Positions 1 through 9,250 of a DNA stretch of 64,000 nucleotides are shown here, piece after piece. Numbering within the stretch: the first letter of the stretch is position 1; every line of letters starts with the position of its first letter. The notes beneath the pieces were generated by a model that made no database searches, was not told where the DNA came from, and worked only from the letters and a program-made list of their open reading frames with translations. The translations under genes and the position numbers were made by a program. This DNA comes from an uncultured Pseudomonadales bacterium (GTDB lineage: Bacteria > Pseudomonadota > Gammaproteobacteria > Pseudomonadales > Cellvibrionaceae): the NCBI GenBank assembly GCA_947489425.1, contig CANLDL010000004.1, positions 372,001 to 436,000 of the forward strand. The letters run 5' to 3'.

Positions 1-1957
1 TTTTTATATCATCATCGGTAAAAAAGTCGGGGGCACCATGGGGGCCATAAATTACCAATATTTCCCAATGTGATGAATAAGCTGGTTGCTCTTCAGTAGA
101 CAGCTGAGGTAGGTCTTGGCATACCTTAGCGATATCGCCTGTTGTTAAATATGCACTAGGCAGTACGTCGCCCTCGCGTAGAGCACGACCGCTATGCCCA
201 CCGAATTGACCAAGTGTAAAGGTGCTTTTGCTCTTGAGGTAGTCGCTTACCTGTAAGCCCTCTTTGATGGCAAGATAGCTACGCATACCCGCGTCGCTTA
301 GTTTGCCTAATTCTAAAATGCTGCCAGCCTTAACAGTTATTGCCTGCCAAAAATTAATGGATTTTCCATCGAGTGTGGCAGCCATTTGTGCACCCGTCAG
401 AGCAATAATGGCATCGTTCCTAAATTGTAGAGTAGGGCCGGTTAGTGTTATTTCTAAACCTGCTGCATTATCGCTATTCCCCACTAATTTATTGGCGAGT
501 TGGAAGGCAAGGTTATCCATTGGGCCCGAGGGCGGTACGCCGACATCCCATAGACCGATGCGGCCGGGGTAGTCTTGTACTGTGGTCTGCGTACCTGCTT
601 TGAGTACATCGATACCAATGCTTTGATAAGCAAAGGTATTTAAATAGTTTGTTGTAAATACGCTCTCTTTAATGGTGTCTTCTTCTAACACTTTTTGTAA
701 GTAGTGAAGGTTAGAGGTAATACCTTCTATGTGCGTATTGCCTAATGCTGCAATTAGTTTACTGATTGCTCTGTTTCTATCGGGCTCGTGTGCAATAACT
801 TTTGCAAGCATAGGGTCGTAAAAAGCAGAGACAGTAATACCTGAATTAATATAGCTGTCGCAGCGACAATCATCAGGGAGCGATACATGAGTTAGCAAGC
901 CGCTACTGGGTTGGAAATTTTTATAGGGGTCTTCTGCGTAAACACGTGCCTGAATGGCATGACCTGTAGATTGGTGTTTATAACTAAGTAATTCTTCTGC
1001 CTCGTTGGCGGCAACTTTTATCATCCATTCGACAAGATCAACACCGGTAACCATTTCAGTCACACCGTGCTCGACTTGTAAGCGTGTGTTCATCTCTAAA
1101 AAGTAAAAGTCTTTGGAGTCGATATCGTAAATATATTCGACAGTTCCCGCCGATTGATAGTTAACAGCCTCGGCTAATTGTTTGGCTGCGTTAATCATTT
1201 TATCGCGTATGGCTTCATCTAAATTGGGCGCGGGCGTCTCTTCAATCACTTTTTGGTTGCGGCGCTGTAGCGAGCAATCGCGTTCACCCAAGGTTGCAAC
1301 ATAACCTTTTCCGTCACCAATAACTTGTACTTCGATATGGCGAGAGCAATTAATATACTTTTCGAGAAATACGCCATCGTTGCCAAAGTTATTTTTACTT
1401 AGGCGTTTTACACTATCAAAGGCCTCTTTCAGCTCTTGTTGGTTTTGGCATATTTTCATACCAATGCCGCCGCCACCCGCGGTGCTTTTAAGCATCAGTG
1501 GGTAGCCAATTTTTTCACCCGTCGCAAGAGCATCATCGATATCTGTTAATAAATCTGAGCCAGGTACAAGAGGCACGCCATTTTGGCTCGCGAGATCACG
1601 GGCAGTATGTTTTAGGCCAAATTGTTCAAGTTGCTCAGGCGTAGGCCCGATAAAAGCAATGTTCTCCTGCGCGCAGCGTCTTGCAAAATTGGCATTTTCA
1701 CTCAAAAAGCCATAGCCTGGATGTATGGCCTCTACATTATTAGCCTTCGAAAGCGCTATTATTTTTTCTATATTTAGGTAGGTTTCACTGGCTAAATTAC
1801 CTGGAAGTGCAATCGCTTCGTCGGCAAGCTCAACATGTAGTGACGATTTATCGGCCTCGGAATAGAGCGCAACCGATGTAATGTTCATTTTTTTTAAGGT
1901 TCGAACAATACGAACAGCAATAGCACCACGATTAGCAATTAATATTTTTTTAAACAT
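1..1957 (-). CDS. Guanidine carboxylase / urea carboxylase family enzyme (3' end cut by window edge)
   Basis: This is a biotin-dependent ATP-using carboxylase. The reading frame starts at an ATG at 1957 and stays open for 652 codons to the left edge, so the C-terminal part is missing. Residues 1 to about 445 form a biotin carboxylase domain that opens MFKKILIANRGAIAVRIV and carries MNTRLQVEHG near residue 288. From about residue 455 an AHS2/KipA-type carboxyltransferase domain begins (VQDYPGRIGLWDVG, then VPPSGPMD), and YGPHGAPDFFT lies near the window edge. Known family members are about 1200 residues and end in a biotinyl (BCCP) domain, which would lie outside the window. The family includes both urea and guanidine carboxylases. 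The guanidine riboswitch, DUF1989 pair and ABC importer upstream argue for guanidine. The substrate-discriminating part of the carboxyltransferase domain is not visible, so specificity is inferred from context. Confidence 0.9.
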   Translation of the reverse strand, partial: MFKKILIANRGAIAVRIVRTLKKMNITSVALYSEADKSSLHVELADEAIALPGNLASETYLNIEKIIALSKANNVEAIHPGYGFLSENANFARRCAQENIAFIGPTPEQLEQFGLKHTARDLASQNGVPLVPGSDLLTDIDDALATGEKIGYPLMLKSTAGGGGIGMKICQNQQELKEAFDSVKRLSKNNFGNDGVFLEKYINCSRHIEVQVIGDGKGYVATLGERDCSLQRRNQKVIEETPAPNLDEAIRDKMINAAKQLAEAVNYQSAGTVEYIYDIDSKDFYFLEMNTRLQVEHGVTEMVTGVDLVEWMIKVAANEAEELLSYKHQSTGHAIQARVYAEDPYKNFQPSSGLLTHVSLPDDCRCDSYINSGITVSAFYDPMLAKVIAHEPDRNRAISKLIAALGNTHIEGITSNLHYLQKVLEEDTIKESVFTTNYLNTFAYQSIGIDVLKAGTQTTVQDYPGRIGLWDVGVPPSGPMDNLAFQLANKLVGNSDNAAGLEITLTGPTLQFRNDAIIALTGAQMAATLDGKSINFWQAITVKAGSILELGKLSDAGMRSYLAIKEGLQVSDYLKSKSTFTLGQFGGHSGRALREGDVLPSAYLTTGDIAKVCQDLPQLSTEEQPAYSSHWEILVIYGPHGAPDFFTDDDIK

Positions 1958-2053
1958 AAAATAGTGAAGTCTAAACAGGCAGAGCCGTCTCTGCATCAAC
2001 AAGAAACTACAGGGTCGTCCCTGTAGCTATTACCGCCGAATGAGTAACACCAA

Positions 2054-2695
2054 TTAGGCGTCCCAAATAACTACTTCTATCGGAGTTGGGTTATAGGCAT
2101 TACAAGGGTTATTAAGTTGAGGACAATTAGAGATAAGCACAAGCACATTCATATGTGCAGTTAACTCAACGTATTTTCCTGGTGCTGATATGCCGTCTTC
2201 AAATGTCAACCCGCCTTTCTCAGTGACAGGTACATTCATAAAAAAGTTAACATTGTGTGTAATGTCATCTTTAGTTAGCTGATATTCTTCGTTCTCCCTA
2301 ATAGCTAACATCCAACTATCTCTGCACGAGTGCATGCAACGCTTTTCTAGATCGTAGCGCACGGTATTGGATTCGCTTGAACAGGCTCCACCAACGGTAT
2401 CGTGTCGGCCACAAGTATCTGCGGTAATTTCCAGCAGTGTATTGTTTTCATTAGTTTTTAATAAACTGCCCGCGCTTAAATAGAGGTTGCCTTGTTCGCG
2501 TATCGTATCGGTAATACTGTAGCGTTCGGTAACATCATCGGCGTTGTAAAATAGCGTGTCGGCAGCTTGATTACCTTCTAAGTCGACAATACGAATAGTC
2601 TGCCCTTTTTTAATAACCTTAATAAAGTAATCGCCAGAATCTACCTTTTGCGAAAAGCTACTGGATGCTTTATTCAATTTACTTTCTTTAATCAT
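2054..2695 (-). CDS. DUF1989 protein, UAAP2-type; probable carboxyguanidine deiminase subunit
   Basis: This 213-residue protein belongs to the DUF1989 family, historically called urea carboxylase-associated protein 2. The family's conserved core is present: VDLEGNQAADTLFYN near residues 38-52, and a Cys/His-rich segment TCGRHDTVGGACS that probably binds a metal. A second Cys pair occurs in NCPQLNNPC near the C-terminus. In characterised guanidine operons the two DUF1989 proteins form a deiminase that converts carboxyguanidine to allophanate, which allophanate hydrolase then degrades. The gene lies 33 nt after its paralogue and about 100 nt before the carboxylase, so the three are probably co-transcribed. 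Which of the pair corresponds to CgdA and which to CgdB is not decided here. Confidence 0.87.
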   Translation of the reverse strand: MIKESKLNKASSSFSQKVDSGDYFIKVIKKGQTIRIVDLEGNQAADTLFYNADDVTERYSITDTIREQGNLYLSAGSLLKTNENNTLLEITADTCGRHDTVGGACSSESNTVRYDLEKRCMHSCRDSWMLAIRENEEYQLTKDDITHNVNFFMNVPVTEKGGLTFEDGISAPGKYVELTAHMNVLVLISNCPQLNNPCNAYNPTPIEVVIWDA

Positions 2696-2728
2696 GTCTC
2701 TTTTCTCATATTTTATTCGTGCGCGATA

Positions 2729-3454
2729 TTAATTTTGGCCAAAGTGATAAAGGGCATTATTTTTAAAGCCTCTTTGGTTCTCTGGTCTGAAATTCATACA
2801 GTAATCGTCCTCTGTCACGGGCTTGGCTTTTTCTAGTGTTAGTTCGACCGGTGTTTGAGGGTAACTATCGCTGTTATTAAGTGGGTGAGGGCAGGTATGC
2901 AGCAGTACAAGAGTATCCATCTCAAAACGCAGCACTACGTAGTCGTCTTTTGCACCACTTGCAGATAACTCTAAGTCGCCTGTTTGCGAAGATGTTACTT
3001 TGCTAAAGAAATTCATATTGGCTGCAAGATCACGGCGCCCCAAATTATATTTAGCGAGCTCGACTAGAAAGCTATCATATCCATTTTGTTGCCATTGATT
3101 ACTATCGGTTTGATAATTACGCTTACCCCATTTGCTATCTATGTGGCTTGCATGGCTATTTCCGCAAACACTATCGTGCCAACCAAAACTGTCTTCAACG
3201 ATGGAGCAAAAAATTCGCCCCATATCAGAGTACAGGCAGTGGCCTTTACTTAATTTAAAGGTGTGTTGGCATTTGAGCGTATCGGGTGTGTTTAATTTTT
3301 CGCTAAGGAGTGTTGGGTTATAAAATAACATGCCAACGTTAGCGCCACCCTCTATATCTCTAAGGGTGAGCTGCGTGCCTCGCCTTGCTATAAATGACCA
3401 GTGAGCACCGCCATCTATCATTGTTGTGTATTTGTCTAAGCTGTCTAAATTCAT
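2729..3454 (-). CDS. DUF1989 protein, UAAP1-type; probable carboxyguanidine deiminase subunit
   Basis: This 241-residue DUF1989 paralogue is of the longer urea carboxylase-associated protein 1 type. It shares with the downstream protein the pattern of an acidic DIEGGANVGMLFYNP motif, a WHDSVCGNSH segment with potential metal-binding Cys and His, an NMNFFSKV segment and a late HTCPHPLNN motif. Together the two are expected to form the heteromeric deiminase acting after guanidine carboxylation. The ATG at 3454 lies 22 nt after the end of the ABC ATPase gene, so it belongs to the same transcript. The C-terminal tail after residue 205 is absent from its partner, a difference consistent with two non-identical subunits. 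Confidence 0.87.
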   Translation of the reverse strand: MNLDSLDKYTTMIDGGAHWSFIARRGTQLTLRDIEGGANVGMLFYNPTLLSEKLNTPDTLKCQHTFKLSKGHCLYSDMGRIFCSIVEDSFGWHDSVCGNSHASHIDSKWGKRNYQTDSNQWQQNGYDSFLVELAKYNLGRRDLAANMNFFSKVTSSQTGDLELSASGAKDDYVVLRFEMDTLVLLHTCPHPLNNSDSYPQTPVELTLEKAKPVTEDDYCMNFRPENQRGFKNNALYHFGQN

Positions 3455-3476
3455 TGTTAACCTTTTCTGTTAATGC

Positions 3477-4385
3477 TTATTCAGCAGGTTCTATATCATC
3501 GCCCGCTTGTGTAAAGCGAATCATGTTGAGTTTGTCGTCTTCACTTTCCGTACTGGGTGGATGAATTAAATCATCCAAGCGTTTACGCGTTGCTAAAAAT
3601 TCTGGGGTGATAAATTGCTCTGGGCTGCGTGGTCTCGGTACAGGTACTTCGATGAGTTCGTGGACTTCCCCTGGATTTGCCTTGAGTACTAAAATACGGT
3701 CAGCGAGATAAATCGCTTCGTCTAAATCGTGGGTGATAAATAAAATAGTGATGTCAATATTGCGCCATATCTCTAGTAGATAGGCTTGCATCTTGGCTCT
3801 TGTTTGCGCATCGAGTGCGCCAAAGGGTTCGTCCATTAATAATATTCTGGGTTTAGCTGCCAGAGCACGGGCAATAGCAACGCGTTGTTTCATACCGCCG
3901 GATAATTGATCGGGGTAGTTATCGGCAAAGCGTTCGAGCCCGACTAAATCTATCCATTGCATAGCCTCACTCTCGGCACTCACCACTGAGGCGCCTTGGT
4001 TAAGCAGGCCAAACATGACATTTTTTTTAACGGTCAACCATGGGAATAGGGTATAGCCTTGAAAGACCATGCCGCGATCAGGCCCTGGGCCACTAACGGG
4101 TTTTCCATCGAGTAGTACCTCGCCACTACTTGCCGACTCTAGCCCGGCAAGAATACGAATAAGTGTTGATTTACCACAGCCCGAAGGACCAATAACACAG
4201 ACAAACTCGCGGCGGTGGGTGACAAAGTTAATATCTTTGAGTGCTGTAACCGTTCCTTTTTTTGCAGGAAAGGTTTTACCCAAGCTTTTAACATCAAGAA
4301 TGACATCGCGTTGTTTTAGCGCATCAAATCGGCTTTTTACTGCGGGCTCTTGCTCAAGATAGCTGGGTAATACTAATGGCTTCAT
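3477..4385 (-). CDS. ABC transporter ATP-binding protein (guanidine import, NitT/TauT type)
   Basis: This 302-residue ATPase would power import at the cytoplasmic face of the inner membrane. It has all the ABC motifs in order: Walker [10 protein letters not shown] near residue 67, Q-loop ([10 protein letters not shown]), signature LSGGMKQR, Walker B ILLMDEP followed by FGALD, and the switch His in ITHDLDEA. A tail of about 50 residues rich in Pro and acidic residues follows the core. It lies 38 nt after the permease gene and 22 nt before the first DUF1989 gene. NitT/TauT-family importers carry nitrate, taurine, sulfonates or urea-like solutes. Guanidine as substrate is inferred from the riboswitch and the catabolic genes of the same operon. 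Confidence 0.9.
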   Translation of the reverse strand: MKPLVLPSYLEQEPAVKSRFDALKQRDVILDVKSLGKTFPAKKGTVTALKDINFVTHRREFVCVIGPSGCGKSTLIRILAGLESASSGEVLLDGKPVSGPGPDRGMVFQGYTLFPWLTVKKNVMFGLLNQGASVVSAESEAMQWIDLVGLERFADNYPDQLSGGMKQRVAIARALAAKPRILLMDEPFGALDAQTRAKMQAYLLEIWRNIDITILFITHDLDEAIYLADRILVLKANPGEVHELIEVPVPRPRSPEQFITPEFLATRKRLDDLIHPPSTESEDDKLNMIRFTQAGDDIEPAE

Positions 4386-4423
4386 AATAATTTTTTAGAT
4401 AGTAATGTTTGTAAGTAAATTGA

Positions 4424-5401
4424 TTAGGCTTTATTGCCAGACTTATCCCAGGGGAAGAGCCGCTTACCAAGCCTTGCTAAGATGATGTCCGATAGCAAAC
4501 CAATGAGGCCGATAATAAAAATTGCAGCAAAAACGTTATCAAAGTTTTTGTAGCGTGCTTGCTGTGTAATAAACCAAGTAATACCCGAGCTAGTGCCAAT
4601 TAGCTCGGCAACAATAAGGTAAGTCCAAGCCCAGCCCAATAATATGCGCTGATCACGATAGAGTTCCGGTAACACTCCAGGGATAACTACTTTAAATAAA
4701 AGTTGTAGTCGTTTTGCACCGAGTGTGAGTGCAGCCTCTAGTAATGATAAGTCGAGCTTGCGTGTCGTATTGGAAATGATCAGCACTTGTTGGAAGAAAG
4801 TACCAATAAAAATAATGGCGATTTTGGGACCATCATGAATACCTAATATGGCAACGGCTAAGGCACCAAATGCAGGGGCAGGTAAGTAGCGAAAAAATTC
4901 AACAAAAGGTTCAGTTAAGCGAGATGCGGCGGCATAGGTGCCACAAATAATGCCTAGTGGCACACCAATAAGTGACGATAAAAAGAAAGCGGTAAAAACA
5001 ACGGTGATACTATGCCAGAGACTCTCGTGTAACCACTGCTCGCTGCGCCTTTGTGGCTCAGTTGTAAAAGACGTGTATAGCGCGCGCACCACTTCATCGG
5101 GTGCGGGTAAATAAATAGGATTTGCAGGAATACCTTCGGGCGGTGTTTTAGATGTAGCCGTCATTTTTTCTAATTCATTGGCAAAAACTTCGCGCTTAAG
5201 TAGCATACCCTCTTTAAAATAAGCAACATCACCAGGGCTGGTCACTTGTACATTGGGGTGCCAGATAAAAGGCACATAACTGACTAAGCACCATACCAGT
5301 ATGGGTAAAATAAAAGAGGCCAGTGTTATCAAGCGATATTGACCCGTAGGCAATTCAACGCGTGGTTCCAGCCATTTTCTTGATGGTTTATTTGTATTCA
5401 A
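4424..5401 (-). CDS. ABC transporter permease (guanidine import), TTG start
   Basis: This 325-residue integral membrane protein is the transmembrane subunit of the importer. The first membrane segment lies near residues 25-45. A periplasmic stretch of about 90 residues follows, then a BPD_transp_1-type block of about five segments. The EAA loop that contacts the ATPase is visible as EAALTLGAKRLQLLFKVVIP. The start is probably TTG at 5401. No ATG occurs before the first membrane segment, and an AAGG Shine-Dalgarno sequence sits about nine bases upstream of the TTG. It lies between the binding-protein gene (about 100 nt upstream) and the ATPase gene. The long periplasmic loop before the core domain is larger than in minimal NitT/TauT permeases. 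Confidence 0.88.
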   Translation of the reverse strand: MNTNKPSRKWLEPRVELPTGQYRLITLASFILPILVWCLVSYVPFIWHPNVQVTSPGDVAYFKEGMLLKREVFANELEKMTATSKTPPEGIPANPIYLPAPDEVVRALYTSFTTEPQRRSEQWLHESLWHSITVVFTAFFLSSLIGVPLGIICGTYAAASRLTEPFVEFFRYLPAPAFGALAVAILGIHDGPKIAIIFIGTFFQQVLIISNTTRKLDLSLLEAALTLGAKRLQLLFKVVIPGVLPELYRDQRILLGWAWTYLIVAELIGTSSGITWFITQQARYKNFDNVFAAIFIIGLIGLLSDIILARLGKRLFPWDKSGNKA

Positions 5402-5502
5402 GGTTTCAACCTTACTGATAACGAGTTGTCAAAAAATAGAATAAGTAGAAAAGCAATCCTTTGCTTTGAATAAGTGCTTTTTAGTGAGTGTTTACAAAAA
5501 TA

Positions 5503-6504
5503 TTATTTTGCAGCGGTTAAACTGCCATCGATATAAGCATCGATATCTTGTGGTTTTTTGTAAACATCGTAGGCAACATTGAAATCGTCGGAGACTTTTG
5601 AAGAACCATAAAGAGAACTAAGGCCATCTGCTTTTTGAAAGACAGCTTTCGCCTCTTCACGGCTTAATAATTTGGTCCCTTTTAGGAAAGGTGCATAATC
5701 GGCAGGTTTCATGCCCACGCGTGAACCCATAATAGAGAGTGCATCGGCTTGGGTTTTAGGATCGTTAATGTAGTCGACAACTTTGTACCAGACATCAACG
5801 ACTTTGCCCCAAGCTTCTTTATTTGATGCATAGCTTTGTGGCGTAACGGCAAGTACATCATATATTAAACCTTTATCGTTAGCCGAGGTATAAATGGCGG
5901 TAGAACCAGGTACTTGTTCTAATGCTTGCCCAGAGTTTGGCTGCCAGGCAACAATCGCGTCAACATCACCAGAGGCTAATACTTGAGAGGTTTCGTTAGT
6001 CGGCACGTTAACTAGGGTCACGTCGCTTTCTTTTAAGCCTGATTTTTCCAACGCATTTAGTAGCAGTAAGTGGCCGACAAAGCCGATCTCTACACCAATT
6101 TTTTTCCCTTTTAATTGAGCAACGCTGGTAATACCTGGTCTAGCAACAATCATGTCATTACCATTACTAAAATCATTGACGAGTATCATCACACTTGAAG
6201 CGCCTGTTGCCCCGGATACTAATGTATCGCCATTGGTCATGCTGACAGCATCTAGTTGGCCAGCTGCAAAGGCATCGAGGGAGGCGACATAGTCAAACCA
6301 TTCAAAGGTGACATCAACACCGGCCTCTTTAAACCATTGCTTTTCAAGTGCAACCTCCCAAGCAACCCAACCAGGCCAGTCGCTATAGGCAATTTTTAGG
6401 GGTTCGGCAGAGACTTTGGCACTGAGGCTGATTAATAGGGCAATAAAAGAGAAGCCAATAAAGCGTTTTATCAGCGAGAAGGTATTTTGTAATTGTATGA
6501 GCAT
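5503..6504 (-). CDS. Periplasmic substrate-binding protein of the guanidine-operon ABC importer
   Basis: This 333-residue NMT1/TauA-like solute receptor delivers substrate to the permease. An N-terminal signal peptide of about 33 residues ends in LSAKVSA, and the mature protein begins [19 protein letters not shown], typical of this binding-protein group. I place the start at the ATG at 6504. A good AAGGAA Shine-Dalgarno precedes it and it gives a normal signal peptide. An in-frame ATG at 6558 would add 18 residues, lacks a ribosome binding site and lies only about 30 nt from the riboswitch. This is the first gene of the operon, directly under the riboswitch. Its ligand is inferred to be guanidine; older annotations would call it a urea or taurine binding protein. 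Confidence 0.9.
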   Translation of the reverse strand: MLIQLQNTFSLIKRFIGFSFIALLISLSAKVSAEPLKIAYSDWPGWVAWEVALEKQWFKEAGVDVTFEWFDYVASLDAFAAGQLDAVSMTNGDTLVSGATGASSVMILVNDFSNGNDMIVARPGITSVAQLKGKKIGVEIGFVGHLLLLNALEKSGLKESDVTLVNVPTNETSQVLASGDVDAIVAWQPNSGQALEQVPGSTAIYTSANDKGLIYDVLAVTPQSYASNKEAWGKVVDVWYKVVDYINDPKTQADALSIMGSRVGMKPADYAPFLKGTKLLSREEAKAVFQKADGLSSLYGSSKVSDDFNVAYDVYKKPQDIDAYIDGSLTAAK

Positions 6505-6584
6505 GGTGGTTTCCTTAAGTAAGTCGGTTACACAGGCTGAATAAAAATCGAGAGGCATATAAGAAACATAAAAAATGTTACTTG

Positions 6585-6735
6585 CTGACCTCCCGGGCTT
6601 TTATCCCTCCGTGTAACCCCTCAAAGAAACTCAACGCATTTAAATGCACGATAGAGCTGAAAGGTCGACCGCTCTCGGACCAGACATTTATATTGGTAGC
6701 GACTCAATATAAACCGGAACCCTAGCGATGCTATT
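6585..6735 (-). promoter_or_regulatory. Guanidine-I (ykkC) riboswitch
   Basis: Read on the minus strand, this leader contains the three conserved blocks of the class I guanidine riboswitch in the right order: CTAGGGTTCCGG (6725-6714), CTGGTCCGAGAG (6683-6672) and GGGATAAAAGCCCGGGAGG (6607-6589). Known members bind guanidinium and turn on downstream expression. Here the element lies about 80 nt upstream of the binding-protein start and precedes the whole importer/deiminase/carboxylase operon. The exact helix P1 ends are approximate. No separate terminator with a clear U-tract is evident after the last block, so control may act by another route, for example at the ribosome binding site. Confidence 0.95.
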
Positions 6736-6760
6736 GGTAAAACATTTACTGATATTGAGC

Positions 6761-6777
6761 CGCAAACAATTAACCAA
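6761..6777 (-). promoter_or_regulatory. Possible sigma-54 (-24/-12) promoter of the guanidine operon
   Basis: On the minus strand the sequence TTTGGTTAATTGTTTGC has GG and GC separated by exactly ten bases, the hallmark of sigma-54 promoters, with TTGG and TTTGC matching the better-conserved ends. The CACG part of the consensus is not matched. The predicted start site would be about 12 nt downstream, near 6750, just ahead of the riboswitch. Sigma-54 with NtrC is a common way to induce nitrogen-source operons, but I see no clear NtrC palindrome upstream. Confidence 0.4.
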
Positions 6778-7011
6778 ATAAACTAGCTGCTTTGTGTTTC
6801 TCAATATCTCTCGATACTGCTATACAATTAGCATGATATATGCCAAAAAATAAATCCTATGTTTTTCAACAGCTTAGCTTTTTCGAAATGATTTCTTATA
6901 GTTAATCGCACTAAATCAGAGCATATTTCGATCTTTTTTGGTGCGCTATTAATTAATATTGTCTAATGCTAATCACTAAACGCCTTATATCTGTACAATT
7001 GGGCTTTCTCT

Positions 7012-7017
7012 TATAAT
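7012..7017 (+). promoter_or_regulatory. Candidate -10 element for recJ
   Basis: A perfect TATAAT lies about 44 nt upstream of the recJ start codon in the divergent intergenic region. No convincing -35 hexamer is found at 16-18 nt upstream, so this is a weak promoter call. The rest of 6780-7060 is AT-rich with nothing else I can name. Confidence 0.35.
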
Positions 7018-7060
7018 TACTCTTTAGCTACTGAATATTAAGGTAACCATCAATACCATT

Positions 7061-8797
7061 ATGACGACTATTTGTAGACGTGAAAGCACTTCAACCTCAG
7101 AGACAAGTTTTAGTCCCTCTATCTCACCGCTATTGCAAAGAATTTACATGTCCCGTAATGCCTGCACTGATAAAGATATCGACTATCAGCTACTTAATAT
7201 GGCAAAACCGCAATCCCTTAAAGGGTTGAATGAGGCAATCGAGGTTTTAACGGCTGCAATCACTCAGCAGCAGCGTGTGTTGATTGTTGGTGATTTTGAT
7301 GCTGATGGAGCGACAAGTTGTGCGCTATCGATTTTGGCTTTGCGCGCAATGGGTTTGCAAAATATCGACTTTTTAGTGCCTAACCGTTTTGAATATGGCT
7401 ACGGCTTAACGCCAGAGATCGTCGAGGTTGCCCAAGGCTATCAACCTGATTTAATCATTACTGTAGATAATGGTATTGCCAGTATTGAGGGTGTGGATAA
7501 GGCTAATGATCTGGGTATTGGGGTCATTGTTACGGATCATCACTTACCGGGTAATGAGCTGCCCGCTGCTAAAGCGATTGTTAACCCCAACCAACAGCAT
7601 TGTGAATTTCCGAGTAAAAACTTAGCTGGTGTTGGTGTTATTTTTTATTTGCTAAGTTCGCTGCGTAGTCATCTGCGCACGCTTAATTGGTTTGTCGATC
7701 AAAAAATAGCAGAGCCTAATATGGCAAACTTTTTAGATCTTGTAGCACTAGGTACTGTTGCCGATGTGGTACCGCTGGATCGAAATAACCGTATTTTAGT
7801 ACATCAAGGTATTGAACGGGTTAAAGCCGGTAAAGCGCGGCCAGGTATTTTGGCGTTGCTGGAAGTTGCCGGTAAAAATTATCAGCGTGCCACCAGCCAA
7901 GACTTTGGTTTTATCGTTGGGCCACGTATTAATGCTGCCGGTAGGCTCGACGACATCTCTGTGGGTATTCAATGCTTATTAACCGATGATATAGATACGG
8001 CACGTGAGCTTGCCGGACAAATGGATGGTCTCAATCGAGAGCGACGATCGATTGAGGCATCGATGCAGGCTGAGGCGTTGGCGTCATTAAGTAAACTACA
8101 GCTAAACGATGACGATTTACCTTGGGGTTTGTGTTTGTTGGAGGATAATTGGCACCAAGGCGTTGTAGGTATTTTGGCATCGCGTATCAAAGATAAATAC
8201 CATCGCCCAGTTATCGCTTTTGCTGAGGTTGATGAAAATACTATTAAAGGATCCGCACGTTCAATTAGTGGCTTACACATACGTGATGCACTCGATACTA
8301 TCGCCACGCAAAATCCTGAGGTTCTGCAAAAGTTTGGCGGTCATGCTATGGCTGCTGGTCTTACCCTTGAGCGTGAAAAATTTGAGCGCTTTGCTGAATT
8401 GTTTGACCAAGTAGTACGTGATTTATTAAGTGAGGATCAGCTGCAAGAGGTATTACTAACTGACGGTGAATTATCGACACAGGAAGTTAGTTTAGAGAGC
8501 GCTTATTTGTTGCAAGCTGCTGGGCCTTGGGGGCAGCATTTTCCAGAGCCTATTTTTGATGGTGTCTTTAAGTTAGTAAGCCAACGCATAGTAGGCGAAA
8601 AGCATTTAAAAATGACACTGGGATTTTTGGATGACCCGCAAAAAATAGTCGATGCTATTGCCTTTAATATCGATACCGATATTTGGCCAAATAATACAGT
8701 TCAACAAGTTAATGTTGTATACCAGTTAAGTATTAATGAGTTTAGAGGGAGCCAAACAGAGCAGCTAATTGTACGCTTTATCGATGCGGTAGAATGA
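7061..8797 (+). CDS. recJ: Single-stranded-DNA-specific 5'-3' exonuclease RecJ
   Basis: This 578-residue protein matches RecJ (577 residues in E. coli) over its whole length. RecJ degrades single-stranded DNA 5' to 3' in recombination and mismatch repair. The DHH-family motifs are visible: VGDFDADGATS near residue 78, VTVDN, VTDHH near 150, and a DHHA1 region with GPRINAAGRLDD and KFGGHAMAAGL. A C-terminal RecJ OB-fold segment follows. The ATG at 7061 gives the family-typical N-terminus, with an AAGGTAA sequence somewhat far upstream. The gene is divergent from the guanidine operon and convergent with the DUF1127 pair downstream. Confidence 0.97.
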   Translation: MTTICRRESTSTSETSFSPSISPLLQRIYMSRNACTDKDIDYQLLNMAKPQSLKGLNEAIEVLTAAITQQQRVLIVGDFDADGATSCALSILALRAMGLQNIDFLVPNRFEYGYGLTPEIVEVAQGYQPDLIITVDNGIASIEGVDKANDLGIGVIVTDHHLPGNELPAAKAIVNPNQQHCEFPSKNLAGVGVIFYLLSSLRSHLRTLNWFVDQKIAEPNMANFLDLVALGTVADVVPLDRNNRILVHQGIERVKAGKARPGILALLEVAGKNYQRATSQDFGFIVGPRINAAGRLDDISVGIQCLLTDDIDTARELAGQMDGLNRERRSIEASMQAEALASLSKLQLNDDDLPWGLCLLEDNWHQGVVGILASRIKDKYHRPVIAFAEVDENTIKGSARSISGLHIRDALDTIATQNPEVLQKFGGHAMAAGLTLEREKFERFAELFDQVVRDLLSEDQLQEVLLTDGELSTQEVSLESAYLLQAAGPWGQHFPEPIFDGVFKLVSQRIVGEKHLKMTLGFLDDPQKIVDAIAFNIDTDIWPNNTVQQVNVVYQLSINEFRGSQTEQLIVRFIDAVE

Positions 8798-8915
8798 AGT
8801 GATAAAAATATGAACGTAAGATAAAAATGCCTCTCTTTCTATTGGTTGTTACTAATGGTTTATCACATCGTCTTAATAACTATAGATTGATAGGCACTTT
8901 TAAAAGTAAAGGGGT

Positions 8916-9188
8916 TTAAGCGGCCGATAAAGTATCGCTATTAGCCGACTCGCTAACTTTTGTATCTACAACCCCTGTCGTGTTTTTAGAGACAGAGCTA
9001 ATTCTAGTAGTGTCGATTTCACGCCATGGATATGCTGCAGCGCCTTTTAACAACAAATGTCTAGAAACACCAATATCGAGTAAACGGCTGTCAGTGCACT
9101 TTAGTAGTTCTCTAGCAGTCTTGTTCAAATTAGCAGTTACAAAAAAGTTGTTTAGGGCATTTAAGCTTTTAGCAAATAGGTTTTTCAT
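8916..9188 (-). CDS. DUF1127-like small protein
   Basis: This 90-residue protein carries a DUF1127-like core: TARELLKCTDSRLLDIGVSRHLLLKGAA, then YPW. This is the usual pattern of a helix ending in L-D-R-L-L-x-D-I-G followed by a second helix. Such proteins are small and usually of unknown function; some alphaproteobacterial members bind RNA or influence phosphate and C1 metabolism. The Ser/Thr-rich tail after residue 60 is unusual in length. The start is well supported by an AGAGG sequence just before the ATG at 9188. It is the second of two tandem paralogues, 62 nt after the first. Confidence 0.75.
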   Translation of the reverse strand: MKNLFAKSLNALNNFFVTANLNKTARELLKCTDSRLLDIGVSRHLLLKGAAAYPWREIDTTRISSVSKNTTGVVDTKVSESANSDTLSAA

Positions 9189-9250
9189 TTTCCTCTCAAG
9201 GTATAGTAGTGTGGTTCAGGTTACTGTTTGTAAGTTTTTAAAAAAGCCTT

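Noticed and set aside
303..572. 89-codon open frame on the plus strand inside the carboxylase gene
   Set aside because: It lies opposite a well-conserved carboxylase frame (PGRIGLWDVG, PPSGPMD), has no ribosome binding site, and its translation resembles no family.
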